Assembly: GCA_947177225.1 (NCBI GenBank) | Contig: CAMWTS010000005.1 | Location: forward strand, 19,050 to 83,049 | Length of the DNA stretch: 64,000 nucleotides | Source of the DNA: an uncultured Alistipes sp. | Lineage (GTDB): Bacteria > Bacteroidota > Bacteroidia > Bacteroidales > Rikenellaceae | Reading direction: 5' to 3' | Shown here: positions 45,752-54,396 of the stretch, one piece after another | Position numbering within the stretch: the first letter of the stretch is position 1 | Layout of the letters: every line of letters begins with the position of its first letter | The notes under the pieces: generated by a model | What the model was told of the DNA's origin: nothing | Seen by the model: only the letters and a program-made list of their open reading frames with translations | The model's database searches: none | Program-made: the position numbers and the translations under genes

Positions 45752-46819
45752 TCAAGGCTCGAAATTTCGGCGCAGCATGACTGGCGACTGCCGCTGCTGC
45801 TTGATACGCCCTATCATGGAGGTCAGATACTCCTGTATATCGTCGCGCAGGCGTTTGTAGAGAGGGCAATGGGTATAATTTTCATTGTCGAGCAATACGT
45901 CGCGTATCGAACGCAGAGTATTGGTGTAGTTGCTCAGCTCGTTGCGCAACGCCACGTCTTGCTTGGCCGAGGAGTATATCTTGGCAAGCGACAAGCGGCG
46001 CAGCTGCTCGCACACAGCACCGAGCACGACGAGCGTAACATTATCCATAAGCGTGTGGCCGTGCATGAACAGATAGGTAGTCTTAGGCTCGACGCCCCGC
46101 TGCCGCAGCTCCTCGCCGAAACGCTCGACGGCAGCCACCATATCGGGATTGCTCTCTTCGAGATGACGGCGGCGGCGATCGACATTGCGACGCAGCCACG
46201 CCAACGTATTTTCACCGTTGTTGCGAATATCGACATGCCCGAGACGCACAGACGCACGAAACTCGGCCAGACGAAACACATTTTCGGTCGACAGCTTGGC
46301 CGAATAGGCATACCAAAGAAAAAGCGGATATATGGCGCAAGAGTAGTCGTCGAAGAAACGGACGAAGTCGAATATGCGCGTATCGTTCTTGGTGGCCTTG
46401 ACACAGACGTTATGCAGCGACGGAGCATAGCACAGATAGTTCTCCGTGGCGTAAGTATAGGTATGAAACATATTGCGCGCCGACAGCACCTGCTCCGACT
46501 GCTCGGTAGAGGCATTGAACAGATAGTCGAAATCGGAATCGACACACAGCAACAGATCCTCGTCGGCATTGTCGATCATCGACAACAGCACCTTCTTACC
46601 CTTGGGCAGGTCGTCGCGATTGGGTACTGAGATCTCGAAACGCAGATACGGATTGCGGAAGTGATCGAATATGCCTCGCCAGAAAGCCACGTCCTCGTAG
46701 CCCTCGACAAACACCCTCACCAGCCGACGGTCGTCGGGCGGCGGCAGTACCTGAGGCAGGTCGACGGCATCGGTCGAAAAGATGTCGCGACGCATTTTGG
46801 AGGCAGTCGATCGTTTCAT
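45752..46819 (-). CDS. DUF4435-domain protein
   Basis: A 355-residue cytoplasmic protein. VRVFVEGYEDVAFW near residue 34 and LLLCVDSDFDYL near 90 are typical of DUF4435 and resemble the Glu and DxD elements of TOPRIM folds. DUF4435 proteins are often found beside ABC/AAA ATPases in defence islands, but no ATPase partner is encoded here. It is divergent from the restriction-modification operon, 101 bp away. A nuclease or nucleotide-handling role is an inference. Confidence 0.8.
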   Translation of the reverse strand: MKRSTASKMRRDIFSTDAVDLPQVLPPPDDRRLVRVFVEGYEDVAFWRGIFDHFRNPYLRFEISVPNRDDLPKGKKVLLSMIDNADEDLLLCVDSDFDYLFNASTEQSEQVLSARNMFHTYTYATENYLCYAPSLHNVCVKATKNDTRIFDFVRFFDDYSCAIYPLFLWYAYSAKLSTENVFRLAEFRASVRLGHVDIRNNGENTLAWLRRNVDRRRRHLEESNPDMVAAVERFGEELRQRGVEPKTTYLFMHGHTLMDNVTLVVLGAVCEQLRRLSLAKIYSSAKQDVALRNELSNYTNTLRSIRDVLLDNENYTHCPLYKRLRDDIQEYLTSMIGRIKQQRQSPVMLRRNFEP

Positions 46820-46844
46820 TGTGGTAAAGTTAAGAAATATTTTC

Positions 46845-46852
46845 TAAATTTG
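46845..46852 (+). promoter_or_regulatory. -7 box of the restriction-modification operon
   Basis: TAAATTTG, 69 bp before the first methyltransferase ATG and 26 bp from the divergent DUF4435 start. No good TTTG at 20 bp is seen. Confidence 0.45.
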
Positions 46853-46920
46853 CACGAGTATTCGACATGCGCAACCGATTTTATCGCTCGGCCGCCACTC
46901 GGAGATAATGGGATACGAGA

Positions 46921-47853
46921 ATGAACAGACGAACGAAAATATTCGCAGACAATACCGGCACACCAATCGTTCCGATAAAATCTCCGATGAATTATATAGG
47001 CGGGAAATTCCGCATCCTGCCACAATTGCTGCCGCTGTTTCCGGAACGCATGAACAGATTCGTAGATCTTTTCGCCGGAGGCTGCAATGTCGGGATCAAT
47101 GTCGGAGGAGCCGATACCGTCATATGCAACGACAATATATGCTATTTGATCGACCTGTACAACGAATTCCGCAACAACAGACCAGAACAAATATTGTCGT
47201 ACATCGAACAGACGATACGCCGATATGAATTATCAAGGAGCAATCGCGACGGGTATCTCGCATTGCGAGAGACATACAACACCATTCGGCAACCGCTCGA
47301 TCTCTTCATATTGGTCGCATATGCCTTCAACCACCAGATAAGATACAACGGACAGCACAAATTCACCACTCCGTTCGGCAAAGATCGCAGCAGCTACAAC
47401 ACCTCAATGCAAAGCAATCTCGTCGCATTCCTCGACAAGATACACTCTGCTGCAATCGAGTTCAGTTGTTACGATTTCGAAGCATTCGACTTCGAGGCAT
47501 TGGATTGCGACGACTTCGTATACTGCGACCCGCCGTATCTGATAACCACCGGATCATACAACGACGGCAAACGCGGATTCAAGGGTTGGAGCATGCGTGA
47601 GGAGACGGCTTTGCTGGACATACTCGAACGGCTCGACCGACGAGGCATACGGTTCGCATTATCCAACGTCCTGACTCACAAAGGCAAACGCAACACAATA
47701 TTGGAACAATGGATCGATAATCACGGATTTGTCATTCACCCGATAGCCAGCAGTTACGCCAATTCGTCATACCATACGACCGATCGCACACCCCATGCAA
47801 GCATGGAGATAGTCGTCACAAACTACACCAAAGATGAGATACATAGGCAATAA
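46921..47853 (+). CDS. D12-class DNA adenine-N6 methyltransferase (first of two)
   Basis: A 310-residue SAM-dependent enzyme. Order of motifs: SPMNYIGGKFRILPQL at the N-terminus, SAM motif VDLFAGGCNVGIN near 42, catalytic VYCDPPYLITTG near 202. This alpha-type order is that of Dam/D12-class enzymes. It overlaps the second methyltransferase by 20 bp. Two methyltransferases in one system usually mean an asymmetric recognition site, one enzyme for each strand. GC content appears lower than in the housekeeping genes around it, hinting at transfer. Confidence 0.92.
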   Translation: MNRRTKIFADNTGTPIVPIKSPMNYIGGKFRILPQLLPLFPERMNRFVDLFAGGCNVGINVGGADTVICNDNICYLIDLYNEFRNNRPEQILSYIEQTIRRYELSRSNRDGYLALRETYNTIRQPLDLFILVAYAFNHQIRYNGQHKFTTPFGKDRSSYNTSMQSNLVAFLDKIHSAAIEFSCYDFEAFDFEALDCDDFVYCDPPYLITTGSYNDGKRGFKGWSMREETALLDILERLDRRGIRFALSNVLTHKGKRNTILEQWIDNHGFVIHPIASSYANSSYHTTDRTPHASMEIVVTNYTKDEIHRQ

Positions 47854-48901
47854 ACAGAATCTCGTCGATACCATATACTCGATCCTCGGCGCGCACGGCG
47901 TCGAGGGCACGTCGTTTTGCGACCTGTTTTCGGGAACGACAAGCGTAGCAAGATTCTTTAAGCAGAAAGGATACAGAATCATCTCCAATGACATATTATA
48001 TATGTCGTATTGTTTGCAGAGGGCTTATATAGAGAACAACTCGTCTCCGACATTCGAGTCATTGCTCCCCCACATCGCCACGAACAATAGCGGAAAGATG
48101 GCCGGCGACAATCTCGATCGAGTAATCGACTATTTGAATAGCATACCGTCAGCCGAAGGATTCATATACAGCAACTATACACCCGCCGGAACATATTTGA
48201 ATCCGGTTCCCAGAATGTATTTCACCGCCGAGAACGGAAAGCGCATAGATGCCATAAGAGCTATGATCGAATCATGGCTCCTAAACGGGTGGCTTACGCA
48301 GGCGGAGTATTACATATTGATTGCCTGCCTAATAGAGAGCGTTTCACTTTATGCCAACATATCGGGCGTATATGCAGCATTTCAGAAACAATGGGATCCA
48401 CGAGCCGTAAAACGATTATTATTGCGACCGATAGATATCATCGACAACGGACTTGCAAATGAATCATACTGCCAAGACGGAGTGACCCTGACAGACAATA
48501 TAGATGTAGATATTCTGTATCTCGATCCGCCATATAACGAAAGGCAATATGCTCCGAACTATCATCTGCTCGAAACCATTGCCCGATATGACGATCCGCC
48601 GATCAGAGGCATAAGCGGCATGCGAGACTACTCATCGCAGAAATCGCGCTTCTGCAACCGCAAAACAGCACTTATCGATCTTGAAAAGATCGTATCCACT
48701 GCAAGATACAGGCATTTTGTACTGAGCTATAATTCGGAAGGCATCATGCCCCGCGACAAGATATTGGAGATATTGGAGAAATACGGGCGCAGCCGTGTCG
48801 TAGAGTTTACATACAACCGGTTCAAGAGTAATAGCCGAGGAACAAGTGCTACAATAAAAACTGTCAAGGAACAATTATACATATTGAACTATGGCGAATA
48901 A
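47834..48901 (+). CDS. D12-class DNA adenine-N6 methyltransferase (second of two)
   Basis: A 355-residue enzyme starting MRYIGNKQNLVDTI, with SAM motif CDLFSGTTSVARFF near 29 and catalytic LYLDPPYNERQYAPNY near 234. It overlaps the preceding gene by 20 bp and the following endonuclease by 11 bp, so all three are translationally coupled. The two methyltransferases are only distantly alike, as expected if each recognises a different strand sequence. Confidence 0.92.
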   Translation: MRYIGNKQNLVDTIYSILGAHGVEGTSFCDLFSGTTSVARFFKQKGYRIISNDILYMSYCLQRAYIENNSSPTFESLLPHIATNNSGKMAGDNLDRVIDYLNSIPSAEGFIYSNYTPAGTYLNPVPRMYFTAENGKRIDAIRAMIESWLLNGWLTQAEYYILIACLIESVSLYANISGVYAAFQKQWDPRAVKRLLLRPIDIIDNGLANESYCQDGVTLTDNIDVDILYLDPPYNERQYAPNYHLLETIARYDDPPIRGISGMRDYSSQKSRFCNRKTALIDLEKIVSTARYRHFVLSYNSEGIMPRDKILEILEKYGRSRVVEFTYNRFKSNSRGTSATIKTVKEQLYILNYGE

Positions 48902-50294
48902 TTTATGGATACTCACAGAAGAGCGTCCGAAGAAAGAGGTATTGCGTGCAATATTCGAGATATTCGCAAGAGAATACAGGTGCGCCTTCTCAGTCGATAC
49001 GTTGAAAATAATTCCTATATTGAATGCTGCCGGACAGTTTCAGTTTACATACCGAGTCGAAGGATATACGTGCGACAAAGCAGACAATGTGTACCTGAAA
49101 ATAATATCCGGATCATCGAGTTTCACGGATTTTCTGATTTTTTATCAGGAACAAGTGCCCGCACATACCGACAAGCCCATATTCGCCATAGAAGAGACAA
49201 AGACCGACGACTCGGAGAGCCGTAATACGGGAGTATATCAGCGATGCTCGAAATTCGTGTATATCAGAAAGTTCTATGCCGACATAAAAATGATAATGCT
49301 CTACAATCTCCAAGTAGCGCAGAAACACACTCCTACACAAACCAATATCTTCGGTACAAAACTGCTTCGCACATTAGGCGTTGAGATACACGGCAAGACA
49401 GGATATGACAGCAGTATATTCGCTCCTTTTCAAAGCATAGACGAGATAATCGAACATAAATCGGCAATGCGCCGTGCTCCGAGAGGAAATGTGCCGATCA
49501 CAATCAGACGTAGCGGCAGCAGCAAAATCGAGGTATCCGGGCGATTGTATAAAAACGGATCCCTAAGTCACGATCCCAACATAGGTGCCCTAAGCATAAT
49601 ATGCGCCGTGTTGCGCCATCTCGGCTGGAAAGGAGAGATCGAAATCACCGCTCACGGATTATCGCAAGGTCATCTCAGCTCCGGCAACAAGTTCATACGC
49701 ATCGCAGAAATGCTCGACATATCATTTCAAGGATTGATTCGTCCGGCCGCAGCTGCAACCGACACATATTGGCACTATGACCTTAAAGGCGAGAAACTCG
49801 CTACTATATTCATGCACATCGCAGTAGAGAATTTCACCGACGGACGCTCTATATTCGAGAACCATGCAGGATGCGAAAAGGGCTATTTCATAACATCGCA
49901 CGGCCAACACATCGCATTGGAAAAATATAATGACCGAGCTGCATATAAAGCCGGGAACAAAGATCAAATAATCAATATTCCCGATCTTATACTGATAGAT
50001 TGCAATCGGTGCGAAATTATCGATATCGAAGGCAAGAAACATATGCGCAGGCATCACGGCATCGAAGAGCTCGCTGGCTACGACTGTATCGAAGCCAAAT
50101 ACATCAGCAAACACTATCCTGATTTCGATATTACCAGAACGGTGATAGTGTATGGCAGCACAAACAAACATATCGTGGAGCCGCAGATCGGATTCATGCT
50201 CAACAAGCACGGCGATATGATACTTGGCAAATACGCACCCGAGATTTTCCGAGATGCCATAACAAGACTTTTAGATTTTTGGTCAAACAATTAA
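48891..50294 (+). CDS. Restriction endonuclease, probably type IIS
   Basis: A 467-residue protein without known ATPase motifs, in the position of the endonuclease of a two-methyltransferase system. Two PD-(D/E)XK-like patches are visible: IFAIEETKTDDSESRNTG near residue 98 (E-T-K) and IPDLILID...IIDIEGKK near 363-381 (PD then E-G-K). The second has the better spacing for a catalytic site. Family not recognised from memory, so the call rests on context and motifs. Recognition sequence cannot be read. Confidence 0.72.
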   Translation: MANNLWILTEERPKKEVLRAIFEIFAREYRCAFSVDTLKIIPILNAAGQFQFTYRVEGYTCDKADNVYLKIISGSSSFTDFLIFYQEQVPAHTDKPIFAIEETKTDDSESRNTGVYQRCSKFVYIRKFYADIKMIMLYNLQVAQKHTPTQTNIFGTKLLRTLGVEIHGKTGYDSSIFAPFQSIDEIIEHKSAMRRAPRGNVPITIRRSGSSKIEVSGRLYKNGSLSHDPNIGALSIICAVLRHLGWKGEIEITAHGLSQGHLSSGNKFIRIAEMLDISFQGLIRPAAAATDTYWHYDLKGEKLATIFMHIAVENFTDGRSIFENHAGCEKGYFITSHGQHIALEKYNDRAAYKAGNKDQIINIPDLILIDCNRCEIIDIEGKKHMRRHHGIEELAGYDCIEAKYISKHYPDFDITRTVIVYGSTNKHIVEPQIGFMLNKHGDMILGKYAPEIFRDAITRLLDFWSNN

Positions 50295-50304
50295 TATCAG
50301 CCAT

Positions 50305-50646
50305 ATGTCCAACGACTGGAAAGAGAGACTGGGAGTGGTGTTCTCGACCAATCCCGATTACAAGTATGAAACCGAGACGACAGAGGAGAGCCAGACGCTC
50401 GCGGCGGCAGATCAGAATCTGCGCGTGTGGCTCGACCGACTCAAAGGCGGACGCGTGGCGACCGTGGTAAGAGGGTTTGTCGGTTCGCAGCAGGCACTTG
50501 CCGAACTCGGCAAGGAGCTGAAAACAAAGTGCGGCGTGGGCGGCACGGCCAAAGATGGCGAAATAATCATACAGGGTGACCATCGCGACCGCGTAGTCGA
50601 ATTGCTCGCACGAGCAGGTTACCGCTGCAAGAAAGCGGGCGGGTAA
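50305..50646 (+). CDS. SUI1/YciH-type translation initiation factor-like protein
   Basis: A 113-residue protein whose C-terminal half has the SUI1 (eIF1) signature: GRVATVVRGFVGSQQALAEL followed by KCGVGGTAKDGEIIIQGDHR. Bacterial members bind the ribosome, with an unclear role in initiation fidelity. It starts 10 bp after the endonuclease but in a typical chromosomal context, so it marks the end of the defence island. Confidence 0.92.
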   Translation: MSNDWKERLGVVFSTNPDYKYETETTEESQTLAAADQNLRVWLDRLKGGRVATVVRGFVGSQQALAELGKELKTKCGVGGTAKDGEIIIQGDHRDRVVELLARAGYRCKKAGG

Positions 50647-50747
50647 CACAGCCGCCCGACATATCATCGCTCCCGCACATAGATGCGGCTGCACGCAAAC
50701 ACCATTTCAAGCCTCCATTGCCCTCAAACTATTTACACATATTCGAT

Positions 50748-51503
50748 ATGAACAACTACCTGATTACATTCAGCCCGACAGGCGGAACACGACGAGTGGC
50801 CGAAGCCGTGGTATCGGCATGGGCAGACGTCCGGCACATCGATCTGAGCGAGCCGGCAAAGAGATTCGACGAAATCGCTTTCGGCAAGAGCGATCTCGCG
50901 GCCATTGCCATACCGGTATACAACGGTCGAATACCGGCCTTTGCCACCGAAAGATTATTGCAGATGAAGGCCGACGGCAGCAAATGCGTCATAATTGCAG
51001 TATATGGCAACCGTGCCTATGACGACGCACTTGTCGAGCTGCAAGATACGGCAGCACAATGCGGCTTCGAGGTTATGGCGGCTATAACCGCCGTGGCCGA
51101 GCACTCCATCATGCGGCAGTTCGCCACAGCTCGCCCCGACACCGCGGATATCGCCGAACTTGCCGACTTCGGCCGAAAGATAATCGACGCAGCAAAGCTC
51201 ACAACCGGCAAAGGCCTCGAACTGCCAGGCAACAGACCATACAAAAAAGCAGGAGGAGCATTCGTCCCCAAAGCAACGCATCGCTGCACCGACTGCGGCA
51301 TCTGCGCACGATCATGTCCGGCGCAGGCCATCGATCCCAGAGATCCCCGGCGTGTCGATAAATCGCGTTGCATAGGCTGCTTTCGCTGCGTAACGGCATG
51401 CCCCAGCCACGCCCGTCGTTTCAGCCCGCTGTTGCTCAAAACAGTTGCACTGGTGATGGGCAAAGCCTTCGCCGGACGCAAACCCAACAGCCTGTTCATC
51501 TGA
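50748..51503 (+). CDS. Flavodoxin-ferredoxin (EFR1-type) protein
   Basis: I start at the ATG at 50748 (MNNYLITFSPTGGT), ten codons after an upstream Met. The N-terminal flavodoxin-like domain binds FMN through FSPTGGTRRVAE. Two [4Fe-4S] motifs near the C-terminus read CTDCGICARSCP and CIGCFRCVTACP. Length 251. It probably moves electrons between low-potential carriers in the cytoplasm; the partner is unknown. Confidence 0.9.
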   Translation: MNNYLITFSPTGGTRRVAEAVVSAWADVRHIDLSEPAKRFDEIAFGKSDLAAIAIPVYNGRIPAFATERLLQMKADGSKCVIIAVYGNRAYDDALVELQDTAAQCGFEVMAAITAVAEHSIMRQFATARPDTADIAELADFGRKIIDAAKLTTGKGLELPGNRPYKKAGGAFVPKATHRCTDCGICARSCPAQAIDPRDPRRVDKSRCIGCFRCVTACPSHARRFSPLLLKTVALVMGKAFAGRKPNSLFI

Positions 51504-51590
51504 TCGGGAAACGTATTGCCGCTACGGCCAGCCACATATATTCTCCAATTAAGAAGTATCCGATGGTTCGAGCCGATGCTGCCACATAAA

Positions 51591-51626
51591 ACAAAAAGTC
51601 CGATGGTAAACCGTCGGACTTTTTGT
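51591..51626. terminator. Symmetric hairpin terminator at the start of the tRNA-Lys repeat region
   Basis: A 16-bp stem (51591-51606 with 51611-51626) around TAAA, with A-tract and T-tract on the two sides, so it can work on both strands. It serves the upstream plus-strand gene and occupies the terminator place for the distal tRNA-like unit. Confidence 0.82.
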
Positions 51627-51637
51627 TTGCGTCCCCC

Positions 51638-51799
51638 CTCAGGGGCTCGACTGCGCTACTTGCAGCAGGCAGTCGTGTGCTCGGATATTTACACCCTCCC
51701 GACCGCCCTGAAAGGGAGGAGACTCCAGGGTTCTCGCCCCACATGACGCGGCACAAAACAAAAAAAGCGAGAACCTTTCGATTCTCGCTTCTGTACCCC
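51638..51799 (-). repeat. tRNA-Lys 3'-end tandem unit A
   Basis: A 162-bp unit. It begins with CCCCCTCAGGGGCTCGA, the T-loop to acceptor end of tRNA-Lys, then switches to CTGCGCTACTTGCAGCAGG, an inverted CCTCCC/GGGAGG segment, GGGTTCTCGCCCC and a terminator hairpin. It is nearly identical to unit B. Confidence 0.88.
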
Positions 51800-51960
51800 C
51801 TCAGGGGCTCGACTGCGCTACTTGCAGCAGGCAGTCGTGTGCTCGAATATTTACACTCTCCCGACCTCCCTAAGAGGGAGGAGACGCCAGGGTTCTCGCC
51901 CCACATGACGCGGCACAAAACAAAAAAGCGAGAACCTTTCGATTCTCGCTTCTGTACCCC
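51800..51960 (-). repeat. tRNA-Lys 3'-end tandem unit B
   Basis: A 161-bp unit, differing from unit A at only a handful of positions. It abuts the intact tRNA-Lys. The break with the true tRNA again falls directly after CTCGA in the T-loop. Confidence 0.88.
51922..51950 (-). terminator. Intrinsic terminator of tRNA-Lys
   Basis: On the minus strand AGCGAGAA pairs with TTCTCGCT around an 8-nt loop and is followed by a six-T run. A copy exists in unit A at about 51760-51790. Confidence 0.85.
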
Positions 51961-52027
51961 CTCAGGGGCTCGAACCCTGGACCCCAACATTAAGAGTGTC
52001 GTGCTCTACCAACTGAGCTAAAGAGGC
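51955..52027 (-). tRNA. tRNA-Lys (anticodon CTT)
   Basis: A 73-nt cloverleaf: acceptor GCCTCTT with AGGGGGT (several G-U pairs), D arm GCTC/GAGC, anticodon stem CGACA/TGTTG with loop CTCTTAA (anticodon CTT), T arm CAGGG/CCCTG with TTCGAGC. CCA is not encoded. Confidence 0.93.
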
Positions 52028-52049
52028 ATTCAACCTTTCGATTGCGGTG

Positions 52050-52080
52050 CAAAGGTACGACAAATTTTATTATCTGCAAA
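52050..52080 (-). promoter_or_regulatory. Promoter of tRNA-Lys
   Basis: On the minus strand TTTG (52080-52077), a 19-bp spacer and TACCTTTG (52057-52050). The predicted start is about 15 nt before the tRNA. Confidence 0.75.
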
Positions 52081-52110
52081 TTTTTTTGAAGAAAAATTTG
52101 CATTTTTTCT

Positions 52111-53430
52111 TTATTTTCTTGAATCGTCGTTCCACTCGCCACCGCCATCGACATAGAATACGGGACGTTCGCCCGACAGCATTTTCATAGCGAGATAACT
52201 GTCATACAGACATATACCGTTGACCGAGCGTCGTGCCGGACAGTAAACCACTACCGACGGGTGGCGTTTGGTGGTCTCGACGAGCATCTGCCCGCGATCG
52301 ACATATGTAGCACGCCAGGCAGGATCATTCGACGGATTACCGCCCACCCGCCGCGACTCCCCTGCCGACGAGGAATCGATCGCAGCCGTTAAAAAGACAT
52401 ACATTCCCAGCGAATCGCACAACGACAACAAATCCTCCGACACATGTCCCGCATCGAAACCAATAACATTGAAGCCATCGTCATGCAAAGCCTCGATGCG
52501 CTGCGACGACACTGAGGCGTCGACATCTGCCCGGCGCATGGACTCTTGCCGGCCATTGACAACGAACTCACCGTCGGCATACTCCACAGAACGAAATCCG
52601 ATCGGCAGCGAATAGAATTCGGCATCGCGCCCTTCGATTCGGTTGCGCAACTCCAAACGATACATCTCGGGCGCCCCCGCACTCCACAGCGTAGAGTCGG
52701 GAATATTGGCCGCAAAACGCACAGTATCGATACCGTACATACCCAACTCCACATCTTTATAGCCAATGGCCACACGCACCGTATCCGACGAATACAGCTC
52801 ATAGCTGATGCGCGCGCGCTTGGCATTAAGGGTCTGATTGTGTACGATTATACCGACATCTATGTTGGCACGGTCGCCGACCCCCATGCGCGTGCGGCTG
52901 AACACGTCGCGTATACGCACACGAGGCTGCGATATTACATACGCACGCAGCGGTATCGCGGCCGACGCTCCGAACGACTCGACAGGAGCAAGCGCAGATG
53001 AATCGAGCAGGCGGATCTCCACTCTGTTCTTGTCTTCGTGCGACAGTTTGGTGATATTATACTCCGAAGCGGCAAATCCGTTCTGGGCATAACCCGCCAA
53101 ACGGCCATTGACCAGCACTTCGTAAGGAGAACCGGCACCCTCCACTCGCAGGAATGTCTGTCGCTCGATCCACGAGAACGGCACGGTGAACGATGCCGAC
53201 ATGACGGTCGCACCGTCATCGGCAACACTCTGCTGCCACTGCTCCAACGGCTGCATGTATCGCTGTCGCTGCATAGATGCGGCGGCAGCCTCCTCGGCCG
53301 TCGGATAAGGGATAAGACGTCCGCGCAAGGCATCGCGCCCCTCGGAGGTGACCGACAGAGGACGCTGTGCGGAGATATTGACGACAGTGGCGGCCAAGGC
53401 CGCAACCGACATTATTATGGTTTTTGTCAT
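52111..53430 (-). CDS. GH2-like protein, truncated and lacking the acid/base motif
   Basis: I start at the ATG at 53430 (MTKTIIMSV), since it leads directly into a signal peptide. The 439-residue product has a sugar-binding jelly-roll domain (TFLRVEGAGSPYEVLVNGRL near 120), an immunoglobulin-like domain (about 210-300) and the first part of a TIM barrel. In beta-galactosidases the barrel has HPSVxxWSLGNESGNG; here the aligned stretch near 393 reads HPSVVVYCPARRSVNG, so the catalytic Glu is missing. The protein ends shortly after ERPVFYVDGGGEWNDD, before where the nucleophile would lie; full enzymes are about 1000 residues. I infer a non-catalytic remnant or binding protein. Confidence 0.75.
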   Translation of the reverse strand: MTKTIIMSVAALAATVVNISAQRPLSVTSEGRDALRGRLIPYPTAEEAAAASMQRQRYMQPLEQWQQSVADDGATVMSASFTVPFSWIERQTFLRVEGAGSPYEVLVNGRLAGYAQNGFAASEYNITKLSHEDKNRVEIRLLDSSALAPVESFGASAAIPLRAYVISQPRVRIRDVFSRTRMGVGDRANIDVGIIVHNQTLNAKRARISYELYSSDTVRVAIGYKDVELGMYGIDTVRFAANIPDSTLWSAGAPEMYRLELRNRIEGRDAEFYSLPIGFRSVEYADGEFVVNGRQESMRRADVDASVSSQRIEALHDDGFNVIGFDAGHVSEDLLSLCDSLGMYVFLTAAIDSSSAGESRRVGGNPSNDPAWRATYVDRGQMLVETTKRHPSVVVYCPARRSVNGICLYDSYLAMKMLSGERPVFYVDGGGEWNDDSRK

Positions 53431-53480
53431 ACCGAATCGCTTGTTAATCGCTGTAAAGATATAAAAAATATCGACACGCT

Positions 53481-54344
53481 CTATTCTGTCACGAACTTCG
53501 AGAAGAACTCCCATATGGCTTCGGGCGTATCCATATCGGGCTCGCCCCACGAGTGTTTGCCGCCTTCGATGCGATAGAGCCATACCTCTGCACCGTCGGT
53601 ACCGCCCACATAACGCTCACGAACAATCACTCTTTCCGAGCGCGACGGGACGGTATCTCGCAGCGAGTGAGTGCAGCGGTCGGCGGCAACCCAATACCCC
53701 ACTGCCACCGGCACAGAGAGATATGCTCCCCAACCGCCGCTGTTATCGGGATCGCCCTCCCACAACGACGTGCGGTCGGCCGTTCCGTGCACCTCCATCA
53801 ACGGCACGGCACGCGTTGCCGACAGCGTACGATACATCGATTCGAGTGTAAGGCCGGCAATGGGAGCCACAGCCCGGAACACATCACTGCAAGTATAGGC
53901 CAGCAGATAGCACATCTCGCCGCCGTTGGAGAGTCCGGTACAAAAAGTATTGTCCGGCGAAAGGCCGTATCGATCTTGCAGATGCCCTACAAGATCGCAC
54001 AAAAACTCCACATCATCGATTGTCATATCTTCCTGAAACGGATATCCTACATTCCAGCAGCGTTTGCCCCGACCGTCTCTCTCGCCCTGCGGATAACAGA
54101 CGGCAAAGCCGTAACGGTCGGCCACACGATTCATGTCGAAGCGTGCCGGGTCGGCCGAGCCGCCATAGCCGTGCAGCACCACAACCAGCGAGCGATGGGC
54201 TGCCATATCGTTAGGAAGATAGATTTTGTAAGAGCGTTCGATGTCTCCCGACATCAAAGTTTCGTCGATCAGGCGGCCGTCATCGGCAGCCGAAGCAGAT
54301 ATGCAGCACACAACGGCCGCAATGGATAATAGTAATCGTTTCAT
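53481..54344 (-). CDS. Secreted esterase of the CE1/PHB-depolymerase type
   Basis: A 287-residue exported alpha/beta hydrolase. Signal peptide to about residue 20 (SASA), oxyanion region LVVVLHGYGGSADPARFD near 53, nucleophile GLSNGGEM near 140, Asp in MEVHGTADRTSLWEG near 188, and His in EGGKHSWGEPD near 265. The family includes feruloyl and acetylxylan esterases and LpqC-like proteins. It lies upstream of the GH2-like gene on the same strand with a 50-bp gap, suggesting a small polysaccharide-related operon. Confidence 0.85.
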   Translation of the reverse strand: MKRLLLSIAAVVCCISASAADDGRLIDETLMSGDIERSYKIYLPNDMAAHRSLVVVLHGYGGSADPARFDMNRVADRYGFAVCYPQGERDGRGKRCWNVGYPFQEDMTIDDVEFLCDLVGHLQDRYGLSPDNTFCTGLSNGGEMCYLLAYTCSDVFRAVAPIAGLTLESMYRTLSATRAVPLMEVHGTADRTSLWEGDPDNSGGWGAYLSVPVAVGYWVAADRCTHSLRDTVPSRSERVIVRERYVGGTDGAEVWLYRIEGGKHSWGEPDMDTPEAIWEFFSKFVTE

Positions 54345-54396
54345 TCAGTTGCAAAGTTTTGCTATCTCGGACATCAGCCTGAAATCCGTTTTGCCT
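54345..54396. other. Short gap before the promoter-repeat array
   Basis: Fifty bp with GCAAAGTTTTGC, a short palindrome, and no gene. Confidence 0.4.

Noticed and set aside
51496..52021. Frames of 132-164 codons with repeated peptide (GSTALLAAGSRVL) over the tRNA-Lys units
   Set aside because: These cross tandem tRNA 3' ends and terminators. They are an artefact of the repeat.
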